Shown here: one piece after another, positions 25,746 to 35,222 of the stretch
Position numbering within the stretch: the first letter of the stretch is position 1
Layout: the number at the start of each line of letters is the position of its first letter
From: UBA5543 sp964464965
GTDB taxonomy: Bacteria; Bacteroidota; Bacteroidia; Chitinophagales; Chitinophagaceae
Length of the DNA stretch: 64,000 bases
Reading direction: 5' to 3'
Assembly: GCA_964464965.1 (NCBI GenBank)
Contig: CAYXHM010000002.1
Coordinates: 434,001 to 498,000, forward strand
Notes under the pieces: model-generated
Database searches by the model: none
What the model saw: only the letters and a program-made list of their open reading frames with translations
What the model was told of the DNA's origin: nothing
Made by a program: the position numbers and the translations under genes

Positions 25746-27149
25746 ATGGTGATAGAACAGTTATACACCAAGTGCCTGAGCGAAGCGGCATATTTTATAG
25801 CCAGCGATGGAGAAGCCGCTGTAATAGACCCACTACGTGATGTGGATGAATACCTGGAAAAGGCAGAAAAAATGGGTGTGAAGATCAAATATATTTTTGA
25901 AACCCATTTCCACGCAGACTTTGTTAGTGGCCACCTGGAATTGTCTAAAAAAACCGGTGCGCCTATCATATACGGGCCTGGCACAGTAACAAAATTTGAT
26001 GTGCATGTAGCCGCAGATGGCGAAGAGTTCACCATAGGAAAATTGAAGGTAAAAGTGCTGCATACCCCCGGGCATACGCTGGAAAGCTCCTGCTACCTGT
26101 TGTTTGACGAAAACGGAAAGGAGCATTGCATATTTACAGGGGACACTTTGTTTGTGGGTGATGTGGGCCGGCCCGACCTGTTTAGCGGAGAAATGAGCAA
26201 AGAAGAGCTTGCTGCAAAAATGTATCATTCGCTGAATACAAAAATTAAACCCTTAAACGATGAGACAATCGTTTACCCTGCACATGGCCCCGGGTCTTCT
26301 TGTGGCAAAAACCTGGGTGCGGAAACTTTTAGTACAATAGGGCAACAAAAGGCAACAAATTATGCCCTGCAGGATATGACAGAAGAAGAGTTTGTAACCG
26401 TTGTTACAGACGGCTTGTCAACACCACCGGCATATTTCCCGGTAAATGCCAAAATAAACAGGGAAGGGTATGAAAGCATGGATGCTTTAATGAAAACATC
26501 ATTAACACCGCTCTCAGTAGCAGGGTTAAAAGAAAGGATGGCTGGCGATGTATTGTTGCTGGATACAAGGAATGCTACAGATTTTACACAAGCGTTTATA
26601 CCCGGTGCCATCAGTATAGGGCTTGAAGGCCGCTTTGCAGAATGGGCAGGTAGTTTATTGCCCTTCAACCAGCCACTGGTGCTGGTTACCGCGCCCGACA
26701 AGGAAGAAGAAACCGTAATAAGGCTGGCAAGGGTAGGGTTTGAAAACGTACAGGGCTACCTGGAAGGTGGGATGGATGCATGGATAAATGCTGGTGAGGC
26801 AATAGATATGATCATTGACATAGAGGCCGACGAGCTGGCTATGGATATACCGCACGACGAAAACCTGGAGATAATTGATGTGCGCAAACAGGGCGAATTT
26901 GATGCAGGACATATACAAGGTGCTACTCATGCGCCACTGGACACACTAATGGACCCTTTTAACATAGCATTGATAGACACTGACAAAAACCTGTATATAC
27001 ATTGTGCAGGTGGCTACCGTTCTGTCATTGCGGCGTCCTTATTCAAAAGACAGGGTTACAATAACCTGCGTAATGTATTGGGCGGTTATGGAAAAATCAA
27101 AGAAGAAAAAGGTATCAATATAGTTACAGCAGAAACAGAAAAAGCCTGA
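25746..27149 (+). CDS. MBL-fold hydrolase with two rhodanese domains (persulfide dioxygenase-like)
   Basis: 467 residues. The N-terminal metallo-beta-lactamase domain (1-250) carries THFHADFVSGH and later HTPGHT and PAHGPGSSCG, the metal ligands of ETHE1-type persulfide dioxygenases. Two rhodanese domains follow. The first (about 265-350) has DTRNATDFTQAFIPGA but at its active loop reads LVTAPDK, without the cysteine. The second (about 370-460) keeps the catalytic cysteine in HCAGGYRS. The combination fits handling of glutathione- or protein-bound persulfide sulfur in the cytoplasm. The missing cysteine makes domain one probably structural, as known for inactive rhodanese repeats. Confidence 0.92.
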   Translation: MVIEQLYTKCLSEAAYFIASDGEAAVIDPLRDVDEYLEKAEKMGVKIKYIFETHFHADFVSGHLELSKKTGAPIIYGPGTVTKFDVHVAADGEEFTIGKLKVKVLHTPGHTLESSCYLLFDENGKEHCIFTGDTLFVGDVGRPDLFSGEMSKEELAAKMYHSLNTKIKPLNDETIVYPAHGPGSSCGKNLGAETFSTIGQQKATNYALQDMTEEEFVTVVTDGLSTPPAYFPVNAKINREGYESMDALMKTSLTPLSVAGLKERMAGDVLLLDTRNATDFTQAFIPGAISIGLEGRFAEWAGSLLPFNQPLVLVTAPDKEEETVIRLARVGFENVQGYLEGGMDAWINAGEAIDMIIDIEADELAMDIPHDENLEIIDVRKQGEFDAGHIQGATHAPLDTLMDPFNIALIDTDKNLYIHCAGGYRSVIAASLFKRQGYNNLRNVLGGYGKIKEEKGINIVTAETEKA

Positions 27150-27171
27150 ACATAAGATTTAAAGAATATGT

Positions 27172-27202
27172 AAAGCCCCTTTTTTATCAGAAAAGGGGCT
27201 TT
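27172..27202 (+). terminator. Terminator after the MBL/rhodanese gene
   Basis: AAAGCCCCTTTT pairs with AAAAGGGGCTTT around a 7-base loop, then a run of T. Confidence 0.8.
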
Positions 27203-27250
27203 TTTATTGCATTTGTACAGGAGGGCATGTATTTTTAAGTTTTAGAAAAG

Positions 27251-27258
27251 TATATTTG
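27251..27258 (+). promoter_or_regulatory. Candidate -7 element before the outer membrane protein gene
   Basis: TATATTTG matches TAnnTTTG and lies 25 bases before the chosen ATG; a -33 box is not evident. Confidence 0.35.
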
Positions 27259-27282
27259 AAGCTTATCTGTTAAATGATTAAC

Positions 27283-28281
27283 ATGAGACATATTTCTGCC
27301 GTCTGCCTGTTTTTGGCATTGGGTTTTGCCGGGTCTGCCGTATATGCGCAGGGCGAGGCTGACCCTGGTTTTGCATCTACAGGGTCTATGCGTACTACAT
27401 CTGGTTTGAAGATAGATGATGACGACTATGAGAATCAAAGGACGCATTTTAGTGTAGCCCATAGCTTTGCAAAGGGAGAACGCGATATAAAGCTTAACAT
27501 CTCCCAACTGGAGGTCAGGGCACCTATGTTTGGTTTATACAGCGGTGGATACTTTGACCTGAAGCTGCCCATATTTGCTGCAGGTGGTGAATTAGCCAAT
27601 ACCTGGGGGCTTGGTGATATGTCTTTTTCATACACCCACATGTTTATAGGTCTGGAAGACTGGACCATACAAGGCACAGGTGGTTTACTGATAGGTATGG
27701 GCACTGCCAATATTACCGATGGCGCACCCAGGCCATTACCTATGGCATACCAACCCAACCGTGGCAGTACAGATGTAATGGTAGGAGGTAGTATCATGTG
27801 GAAGAAATGGGTTACTGCAGCCGTAGGGTACCAGCAGCCTTTTTACAGGTACAACGAAAATGATTTTTTTGCCTCAAACCAGGTAAATGATACTTTTTAC
27901 AGCAGGGATGTATATACTATTGCACGTAAACTGTACCGCCAGGGCGATGTAATGATGCGCCTTGAAGGGCACTTTATACCCAATCAGCGTATAGGCTTTA
28001 CCGCAGGCGCTGTTGGTATCTACCATCTGAAAGACGACCTGTATGAAGACCGCAATACCGGTTTGTGGCATGAGATAGATGGCACACAGGGTCTTACTGT
28101 AAACATCCACGGTAATGCTTATATCCGTTTTGGCCGTTACGGGCAAATGAAGCTTGATGTATCTGGTTCTACGCCAGTGGTACGCAGGGATGTTTATTCA
28201 TCAGGCCTGTACCGCCAGTGGATGATAACACCAAGGTTTACTTTCTTCTTCAATAGCAAGAAAGGCTCACTGATGTTTTAG
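27283..28281 (+). CDS. Outer membrane beta-barrel protein of unknown role
   Basis: About 332 residues. Signal peptide MRHISAVCLFLALGFAGSAVYAQ, then alternating polar/hydrophobic strands with many aromatic girdle residues (for example FGLYSGGYFDLKLPIF, AYIRFGRYGQMKLDVSG) and an aromatic C-terminal residue in GSLMF. It has the look of a transporter-type or phenol-pathway-like outer membrane barrel, but no specific family is certain. An in-frame ATG at 27274 would add three residues. Flanked by terminators, so it is a single-gene unit. Confidence 0.75.
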   Translation: MRHISAVCLFLALGFAGSAVYAQGEADPGFASTGSMRTTSGLKIDDDDYENQRTHFSVAHSFAKGERDIKLNISQLEVRAPMFGLYSGGYFDLKLPIFAAGGELANTWGLGDMSFSYTHMFIGLEDWTIQGTGGLLIGMGTANITDGAPRPLPMAYQPNRGSTDVMVGGSIMWKKWVTAAVGYQQPFYRYNENDFFASNQVNDTFYSRDVYTIARKLYRQGDVMMRLEGHFIPNQRIGFTAGAVGIYHLKDDLYEDRNTGLWHEIDGTQGLTVNIHGNAYIRFGRYGQMKLDVSGSTPVVRRDVYSSGLYRQWMITPRFTFFFNSKKGSLMF

Positions 28282-28298
28282 AATTCTATTATACGGTA

Positions 28299-28339
28299 AA
28301 ATAAGTAAGGGCATCCGTTTAGGATGCCCTTACTTATTT
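28299..28339. terminator. Long bidirectional terminator between convergent genes
   Basis: An 18-bp perfect stem (AAATAAGTAAGGGCATCC and its complement) with a 5-base loop. It separates the barrel gene from the convergent SBBP-repeat gene and can act on both strands. Confidence 0.85.
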
Positions 28340-28353
28340 ATGAATAGGCTTCT

Positions 28354-31215
28354 TTACAGCTTTCCTATTTCCTGGTATTTATCTCCCATTTTCAGGATAT
28401 AAATGCCCGCCGGCAGATGGCTTATATCAATTGCCTTTTCTCCTTGAATCGTGCGGTTAAATACAACTCTTCCGGTCCTGTCCAGGATAGATATGTCCTG
28501 TTTACTGTCGTCTGTTTTAATATACAGCAGCCCTGTTGTAGGGTTAGGATATGCAACCACCACTCCTTTACCCGCCACTTCTTGCACACCGGTAGGAGCG
28601 AGTGTTACAGCTAATGTTGAAGAATCGGTACAGCCAGCTGAGTTACTTAACCTTACTTTCACCTCACCGGGTGTATTAGGCCCCCAGTTCACCGTAATAC
28701 TATTGGTGCCATTGCCCGATGCAATTGTACCATTATTTACTGTCCATGTATAAGTCACCCCCGACTGTGAAGGAACATTGTACGTATTGGTACCAAACAC
28801 AACCGATGTTGTCGGACCCGAAATAGCCGTTATCATCTGTGCTGTTTGCGTTACAGTTGCAATTGCCTGTGCTTTACAGCCTATTGTGTCAACCGCATAT
28901 ACAGTATAGTTGCCGGCTCCAAGGTTTGCATACGTATTAGACTGCTGACGAGTACCTGTGCCTAAAGCATAAATGTATGGAGCAATACCACCTGTAGCAT
29001 TTACAACGATGTTACCATTACTTTGCCCAAAGCAGGTCGGCGTAACAGTAGTATTAGCAGTAACTGTGTTACATTTAATAAATTTCGCAAAAATAGCATC
29101 CACCCCGCCACCGTTTGATGATTGGTGTGCCCATTGGCTCTGGTGTCCGTTTAGCGTTGTATTTGTATAGCCCGCTACATATACGGAACTGGCATTATCG
29201 ATAGCAATACCTGTTGGTACAGACACCCCATTGCCACCGCTATAGTATGTCGCCCAGTCTGTAAGACCATTAGTGTTCATTTTTGTTAGTATCATATTAA
29301 AGCTGCCCGCAGCGCTTGCCTGGTAAGCGCCTGTTGTTGCTTCGCCGCTGCTGCTGCTGGTGAACCCCAAGGTATATACATTGGAATTAGCATCCGCAGC
29401 CACGCAGTAAGTACCTGCACTGTTACCAATGAATTGGTATTTACCCCACTGTTGTACGCCGCCAGCGCTGAATTTAGCTACAAAACCACCATCTACACCA
29501 AAACCCGGTGTAGAACCGCCGCTGGTTGTTGCAATACCGTTGGGGGAAAGCGTACAGCCAACTAAATATACATTGCCGGAGGCATCTGTTGCTATCCTGC
29601 GACCGGCTATATTAGACGCACGTTCTTCTCCCTGGTTGCCGCCAAAGTATGTTCCCCATTGTATAGCTCCACCTGAGTTGAACTTTACCAGGAAATAATC
29701 GGTTGTATCACCCGCATGAAACGGTTGATGACTGCCAGTAGTTGTTAAAAACTGCTGAGCTGTCGGCGCATAGGCTATGCCGGAAACGAATACGTTGTTG
29801 CTGGCATCAACCGCTACGGAATATGCTTCGTCAAGGTTGTCTGTGCCTAAATATGTCGACCAGTACACACCTGTCGCATTACCTGCAAGCTTTCCGACGA
29901 AGGCATCTGCACCACCCACTGGGCTGGTCTTGATACCGTTGATACTTGCGATGTTATCAGATGATCCTGTTACCCCGCAATATGCTATATCACCATTGTT
30001 ATCAAACGCTACACTGAATACGTTGTCCAACTGCGAGCCACCAAAATAGGTACCCCATACCAGGCCACCATTTGCGTTGAAACGGGTAATGAATCCGTCA
30101 TATGTACCGCGGATACTTTGGTTTAACACGCCCGAAGTTGCTATCCCTGAGACGGAAGATGTTTGTCCGCATATTACCACATCACCGTTTGCAGTTGCAC
30201 TGGCCGACATTGTTATCTCATTGCCCGAACCCCCGTAGTAGGTAGCCCATTGGCGAACGCCGTGCCTGTTCAATTTAGCGATAAAGGCGTCAACACCACC
30301 TATTATGCTACTGCTGTACGCGCCGGATGTTGCTATATTATTAGTTGATGCGGTGTAGCCAACTGAATAAACATTGTTTCCTGATACGGCTATGTCTGAA
30401 GCCAGGTCTGAACCACTACCCCCATAATAAGTGCCCCAGGCCAGGTCCGGTGTGGGATCAATTATAAGAGTCTTGTTTCTATCATATGCTGCTACTGCAT
30501 AACCATAGGTATTTTCATCCAGTTGTTTGTATTTCACCTCCACGAGGTCTTTGCTATCCTGTAAAAAGCTGGCGGGTATATGCTCACGTAGGTCGCCGTG
30601 CCTGGTGTTCATCTTAATACGATTGTCTTCCAGTTTGGTACTATTAGCTCCTGCGTAAGACATTTTTATTTGCGCAGGATTTCCACCGGGCCTTACTATA
30701 AAGTTGTATTCAACAAGCTTCCCGTCTTTCAGGTTGGTGGTAAATTCCAGGTCGATGGATGGGTATATATTATGGTACGTGACTTTATTGTAATGGTGTA
30801 TGCTTGTTACATTCATATCTGCTTTGGCGTAGTTCAGGTAATCCGCATTTACGCCTTCTGTCGATATTTCGACATTTGTGTTAGCATCTATAAAAGTTAT
30901 ATCTATACGGTGGAAATTATAAACACAGGCCGTAGTAGTTACAGCATCGGTTTTACGGGTAATTTTAGATAACGAACCTGTAATGGTGTATGCATCGTAG
31001 CTAAATCCGTTGTCGCGCAGCTGCACGTTGAGACCGGGCTTATTCAGTAAATAACGAACAGTGTTATTTCGTGCACCATTCTGGTCAACTATCTGCCCTT
31101 TGTTTTCAATAAAGCCTGTCTCAGGCCGCCCGGGTTCTTTTTTACTGATGTTTGCGTGCGCAAAAGCTGTTAAACCGATTGCGCATATTAATGTGAGTAA
31201 TACTCTTCTCCTCAT
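28354..31215 (-). CDS. Large secreted SBBP-repeat protein with T9SS type A sorting domain
   Basis: 953 residues. Signal peptide near MRRRVLLTLICAIGLTAFAHA. Residues about 35-260 match the domain that often precedes these repeats (FIENKGQI near the start). Then follow about eight or nine seven-bladed-type SBBP repeats, each with a WGTYYGGSG or similar block and a DAFIAKLN/GLVWGTYFGG block. An Ig-like segment with NCTVTPTCFGQSNG-type GNIVVNATGG and a PKD-like part precede the sorting domain (YPNPTTGLLYIK, GRVVFNRTI, AGIYILKMG). It is exported by the type IX system and is likely a surface propeller; the ligand is unknown. A TACCTTTG element on its strand lies at 31232-31239. Confidence 0.9.
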   Translation of the reverse strand: MRRRVLLTLICAIGLTAFAHANISKKEPGRPETGFIENKGQIVDQNGARNNTVRYLLNKPGLNVQLRDNGFSYDAYTITGSLSKITRKTDAVTTTACVYNFHRIDITFIDANTNVEISTEGVNADYLNYAKADMNVTSIHHYNKVTYHNIYPSIDLEFTTNLKDGKLVEYNFIVRPGGNPAQIKMSYAGANSTKLEDNRIKMNTRHGDLREHIPASFLQDSKDLVEVKYKQLDENTYGYAVAAYDRNKTLIIDPTPDLAWGTYYGGSGSDLASDIAVSGNNVYSVGYTASTNNIATSGAYSSSIIGGVDAFIAKLNRHGVRQWATYYGGSGNEITMSASATANGDVVICGQTSSVSGIATSGVLNQSIRGTYDGFITRFNANGGLVWGTYFGGSQLDNVFSVAFDNNGDIAYCGVTGSSDNIASINGIKTSPVGGADAFVGKLAGNATGVYWSTYLGTDNLDEAYSVAVDASNNVFVSGIAYAPTAQQFLTTTGSHQPFHAGDTTDYFLVKFNSGGAIQWGTYFGGNQGEERASNIAGRRIATDASGNVYLVGCTLSPNGIATTSGGSTPGFGVDGGFVAKFSAGGVQQWGKYQFIGNSAGTYCVAADANSNVYTLGFTSSSSGEATTGAYQASAAGSFNMILTKMNTNGLTDWATYYSGGNGVSVPTGIAIDNASSVYVAGYTNTTLNGHQSQWAHQSSNGGGVDAIFAKFIKCNTVTANTTVTPTCFGQSNGNIVVNATGGIAPYIYALGTGTRQQSNTYANLGAGNYTVYAVDTIGCKAQAIATVTQTAQMITAISGPTTSVVFGTNTYNVPSQSGVTYTWTVNNGTIASGNGTNSITVNWGPNTPGEVKVRLSNSAGCTDSSTLAVTLAPTGVQEVAGKGVVVAYPNPTTGLLYIKTDDSKQDISILDRTGRVVFNRTIQGEKAIDISHLPAGIYILKMGDKYQEIGKL

Positions 31216-31231
31216 AATCGTTAAATTTTCG

Positions 31232-31239
31232 CAAAGGTA
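31232..31239 (-). promoter_or_regulatory. Candidate -7 element for the SBBP-repeat gene
   Basis: TACCTTTG on the minus strand, 16 bases before the ATG, close enough to give a very short leader. No TTTG at -33; a 20-bp palindrome sits just beyond that position. Confidence 0.45.
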
Positions 31240-31263
31240 GCCACATCCGCACTAATGAATGGT

Positions 31264-31283
31264 TAAAATTTATATAAATTTTA
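31264..31283. repeat. 20-bp perfect AT-only palindrome
   Basis: TAAAATTTATATAAATTTTA reads the same on both strands. It lies about 50 bases upstream of the SBBP-repeat gene start, just beyond its -33 region, in a 231-base gap that otherwise shows no coding signal. Candidate operator; AT-rich chance is possible. Confidence 0.5.
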
Positions 31284-31446
31284 TTAATACTACTTACTTC
31301 TGCGCCGGCTGAGTATCCAACCTCGAAGGAAAATCGCTTCTATGAAATATATGAAACACGGTGCAATAAGTAGTACACATGCATATGCGTTGCCACATGT
31401 AATGCTCTAAATATTTATGGACTGTAGCTATATTAATAAGTTATAT

Positions 31447-33873
31447 CTATTTCTTCTTACCCAGTTTTATTTTCACCTTACCGGTATTATCATCTGTAGC
31501 ACGCAGGTTAATGACGATACCTTTTTTCAGGTCTTTCTCAGTCATTTTTTCATTGTTTTTATTCAGGTCTTTACGGGGGTTGCGCAGTGGTACCTGTATA
31601 AGTATGTCTGTACCGGTAGGAATGCCATACACCCCCTCTGTAAATATGTTGATGACATTAGTTTGTATCAACATAGGGTTGATAACGATATTGCTGTTGG
31701 TAACATCAAGCGTATTAGACAATGTTTCAATTTTGATATTGGAAAGATCGCGATTGAAAAATATAATCTTACCGATGGTACCTAAAGGCTCAAAGTTTAT
31801 TAACCTGCCTTCTTCCAGTGTAAATTGTACTTTACCATTCAGGGAATTAGGCACTATATCACCCGTATACTGAATGCCACCAGTAGCATTTATTTTAGCA
31901 GAGATTACACCTTCAATATTCTCTTCAAGTATAGCCGTCTGGCCAAAATTGCCAAAGCTGTGAAATAGTTTTTTCACATTAACATCATCCAGGTTTGCAT
32001 CTACCGAAAATGTGTTAGAGTTCTTATGTGGTTTTACAAGTGCACTGAGTAAAAGTGTGCCGTCTGCATGGTTTATATGTCCTTTGTTCAGTTGTATATC
32101 AGTCTGTGTAAGTACCAGGCCGGCACGTATATCCGTAGCGTTAAACTTCCTGTACGCTACCTCTTTAATGTTCACATCTAATTTTGCTACACTGTTTTCC
32201 ATAATCGCATCAAACTGGGCGGCAAACTTGCGTAGCTGGGCTGGTGTATTGGTAGCCGCTTTTTCCGCAGGGGTCTTTGTTCTCTGGTCCAGGAATGATA
32301 CATACTCATTCAGGTCAATTTTATTGCTGTTGACACGGCAGTTTATCACCACTTTTTCAGGTGCGGTATAATACAGGTTCAGCAGGTTTTTTATATCTGC
32401 GTTCAGTTCTATTTTATTACGTTCGCTTTGCAGCAGGAGGTTGTTGATGTTTACATCGGCTTCATTAAAAACAATATCTCCGCTGGCATTGGTGAAGTTC
32501 AGCCGGCGGGGCAGGTACGAAAATGCAGCTTTTTCAAAATGTATTTTACCATTTATGGAAGGTGGAATTCTATATTCACTGCTCAACCCCAGTACACAAT
32601 CCATTTTTACGGTAGCAGTTCCTTTATTTATCCGAAAGCTGTTTTCGCCAATAATGTTATTGAGTTTTGGCAATGCAAAGTTTGATGTAATCAACACTTT
32701 TAATAATGGGTTTTTCAGGTTGGTTACTGATGCATCTTCTGCTTTAAAATCTATGCCATAATAATTTCCTGTAAGTTGTTCTATATACACCATTGAGTTG
32801 GCATCACCATGACCCATGCCCTCTACTACTTCATCCAGGAAAAATCCCTTGAAGCTGGCGTTGGTAATAGTACCCTGCGGAATATCTAAATCTTTGTTTT
32901 TGACAGCAAAAGAAGCTTTTACGTATGGCGTATCCAGGTACTTCATTTTCCCTATTATTTTTACGTGTATATCATCCACCACATCCACATTGACAGGTTT
33001 AAGTTTTTCCCTGATGGCAGGTGTAAGTATCGCCACAGCTTTTTTATACTTCACATCTGTGCCAACAACATCCAGGTTGAACCTGTAAGGTGTGTCTGCA
33101 AGAAAAAACGTGCCCCCCAGCTTGTACGATTCGCCATCCAGTTTCAGTGTCTGTAGCGGAAATGACAACTCATTCCTGGGTTCGCTGTAAAAAAGCTCCA
33201 ACGTAGTAACCAGTTCCATGTCTTCAAGGAAGCTACCCTTCGTAACGTTGAACGCAAAACTCTTGAGCATTGTTTCTGTAGATACTCTTGCGGCCCATCC
33301 TGTATCTGAATGTTTTACCTGTACATCACATTGTTTAAAAACAAGCAGAAAGTCTTTGTTTTTGGGAATATTTTTGATGGTGAGCGTAACATTTTTGATG
33401 GCTACATTATTCAGTGGGTTGTTTTTTTCTTTATCCGTGTCTTTTTTCTTTTCTTTTTTCCTGAAAATATTGGAATTGCTTACCCCGTTTGCATCTGTAT
33501 ATAAGTAAATGTTGCCATTTTCAATCGTCAGTTTCTTTATTAATGCATCTTTATTGAAGATAGAACTGAGACTGATAGAAGCATATGCACGCTCTACATT
33601 CAATACATCCTTATGATGCAGGTCCCATAAGCTATCTTTTACTGTCACCGATTTAAGCTCGAAAGCCACATCGGGGAAACCTTTAAAAAAAGTCACATCT
33701 ATAGCCTTAATTTCAATAGTACCGCTTATCTGTTCATTGATCTGTTTGGTGATGATGTTCGCAAATGTTTTTTTATTATAATGTACAAAAAGCATGATAC
33801 CACACCAGGCAAGTATGCAGAAGCCAAGTATAATACCAACCACACGGGCGGAAATTCTCAAAAATCGGGTCAT
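31447..33873 (-). CDS. AsmA-like family protein
   Basis: 808 residues. One membrane segment (about 10-32, VVGIILGFCILAWCGIMLFV) at the N terminus, then a long beta-rich region starting with the AsmA N-terminal pattern (ISGTIEIKAIDVTFFKGFP, LIKKLTIENGNIYLY) and ending with the C-terminal domain (NALDVTNSNIVINPM-like DVTNSNIVINPMLIQ, IFTEGVYGIPTGTDI). AsmA-like proteins bridge the periplasm and are linked to phospholipid transport and outer membrane balance. The C-terminal end is lysine-rich. A single gene with its own start; the promoter is not obvious. Confidence 0.88.
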   Translation of the reverse strand: MTRFLRISARVVGIILGFCILAWCGIMLFVHYNKKTFANIITKQINEQISGTIEIKAIDVTFFKGFPDVAFELKSVTVKDSLWDLHHKDVLNVERAYASISLSSIFNKDALIKKLTIENGNIYLYTDANGVSNSNIFRKKEKKKDTDKEKNNPLNNVAIKNVTLTIKNIPKNKDFLLVFKQCDVQVKHSDTGWAARVSTETMLKSFAFNVTKGSFLEDMELVTTLELFYSEPRNELSFPLQTLKLDGESYKLGGTFFLADTPYRFNLDVVGTDVKYKKAVAILTPAIREKLKPVNVDVVDDIHVKIIGKMKYLDTPYVKASFAVKNKDLDIPQGTITNASFKGFFLDEVVEGMGHGDANSMVYIEQLTGNYYGIDFKAEDASVTNLKNPLLKVLITSNFALPKLNNIIGENSFRINKGTATVKMDCVLGLSSEYRIPPSINGKIHFEKAAFSYLPRRLNFTNASGDIVFNEADVNINNLLLQSERNKIELNADIKNLLNLYYTAPEKVVINCRVNSNKIDLNEYVSFLDQRTKTPAEKAATNTPAQLRKFAAQFDAIMENSVAKLDVNIKEVAYRKFNATDIRAGLVLTQTDIQLNKGHINHADGTLLLSALVKPHKNSNTFSVDANLDDVNVKKLFHSFGNFGQTAILEENIEGVISAKINATGGIQYTGDIVPNSLNGKVQFTLEEGRLINFEPLGTIGKIIFFNRDLSNIKIETLSNTLDVTNSNIVINPMLIQTNVINIFTEGVYGIPTGTDILIQVPLRNPRKDLNKNNEKMTEKDLKKGIVINLRATDDNTGKVKIKLGKKK

Positions 33874-33956
33874 AACTAAAGGGGCATGTTTTTTGCTTAT
33901 CTGCCTGTATATTACAAGTTAATAAATAAAGGCAAGTTGATGTAATAACAATATAG

Positions 33957-35117
33957 ATGGAAAGGTGTTTAAATATTATGGCGAGACGATCTGTGTTATG
34001 TGTAATATTTTTATGGTTTATAGGAATACCTGCCAATGCCCAGCTACTGGATGGAATAAGTATAGGCGCAGATTCTGCCTGCTATAGCGATCAATCTGAC
34101 AAGCTGCTGGTGCGCACGTTTGTCATGCAGAAATTTAACAAGTACACCCTGGGAAATGAGGGCATTGCACGTAATGTTACCTATAGGGCTAATGATAACT
34201 ACAATATTGGCTTTGGAGCCCACTATAAATGGCTTGGGGTAAATTTCTCCGTGCAGATGCCACTGGTGAACAGTGATGACAGTAAATATGGCAACACCCG
34301 CTTCTTCGACCTGCAATCGTACCTGTACCTGAAAAAAGTAGCTGTTGACCTGTTTATACTCTCTTATAAGGGGTATTACCTGGCCAATAGTGATATATTG
34401 AAGAATCCACCGGCTGACCGTGATTATATGGTAAGAAGTGACTTGCATACCGGGAATTACGGTGTCAACCTGCAGTATATTTTTAATAGTAAACGTTTTT
34501 CATACAGGGCGGCATTTGTACAAAACGAATGCCAGATGATCAGTGCCGGCTCACCTATAGTGGGTGGTGCGATACACTATACCCGGGTAAGGGCAGACTC
34601 TGCCGTGATACCCGACCACACCCTGGATAATAATTTCTTTGGGGGGCATCGCTTCAACAAAAGCGGTACGTTCGCATTGGCCATAAATGGCGGGTATGCC
34701 TACACGCAGGTCATAAAAACAAATTTTTTTATAACCGGTGCCTTGTTGCTGGGTGCAGGGGCTAACTATACGGCTTTGAAAACCGATGCGACCGGCGACA
34801 GGGATAATAAAATGAGTACGCAACTGCATGGCATAGTGCGGGCAGCAGCAGGTTATAATAATGAGAAATATTTTATAGGCCTGCAGTACATGAATTTTGT
34901 AAGCCGCAACAATACTACTGTAAATGATGCCTGGCAACAACTACAGGCGGGCAATATCCGCCTGACATTTGCAAAGCGGTTTACATTGAAAAAGAAAACT
35001 GTAAAACGTATTGAGAAGATAGAAGACAAGATGAAAGAGCAGTTAGATGAAAAAGTTATTGCTCCGGTTGAAAATCTGGGCGATAAAGTAATAGAGCAAA
35101 TGAAAAAAGACGAGTAA
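33957..35117 (+). CDS. DUF4421 family outer membrane protein
   Basis: 386 residues. Signal peptide near LWFIGIPANAQ. Features of the DUF4421 family include NVTYRANDNYNIGFGAHYKW, NTRFFDLQSYLYL and SYRAAFVQNECQMISAGS, with alternating strands suggesting a barrel. The last 45 residues switch to a charged helical tail (KRIEKIEDKMKEQLDEKV) that may lie in the periplasm. An in-frame ATG at 33978 would give MARRSVLCV as the leader and may be the real start. Function unknown. Divergent from the AsmA-like gene. Confidence 0.82.
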   Translation: MERCLNIMARRSVLCVIFLWFIGIPANAQLLDGISIGADSACYSDQSDKLLVRTFVMQKFNKYTLGNEGIARNVTYRANDNYNIGFGAHYKWLGVNFSVQMPLVNSDDSKYGNTRFFDLQSYLYLKKVAVDLFILSYKGYYLANSDILKNPPADRDYMVRSDLHTGNYGVNLQYIFNSKRFSYRAAFVQNECQMISAGSPIVGGAIHYTRVRADSAVIPDHTLDNNFFGGHRFNKSGTFALAINGGYAYTQVIKTNFFITGALLLGAGANYTALKTDATGDRDNKMSTQLHGIVRAAAGYNNEKYFIGLQYMNFVSRNNTTVNDAWQQLQAGNIRLTFAKRFTLKKKTVKRIEKIEDKMKEQLDEKVIAPVENLGDKVIEQMKKDE

Positions 35118-35222
35118 TCAGCCACTGTATTTCACCCATTTGTAAACCCAATATTACTGTTGGTGAAGTCTAGTTCTATTAATGTACTGGTTAGCACCAC
35201 CTTTAGATAAAATTGATATTTT

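Noticed and set aside
28354..31215. Repeated blocks that might be a CRISPR or DNA repeat array
   Set aside because: They are protein-level SBBP repeats within one long reading frame, with variable DNA and no constant spacer length.
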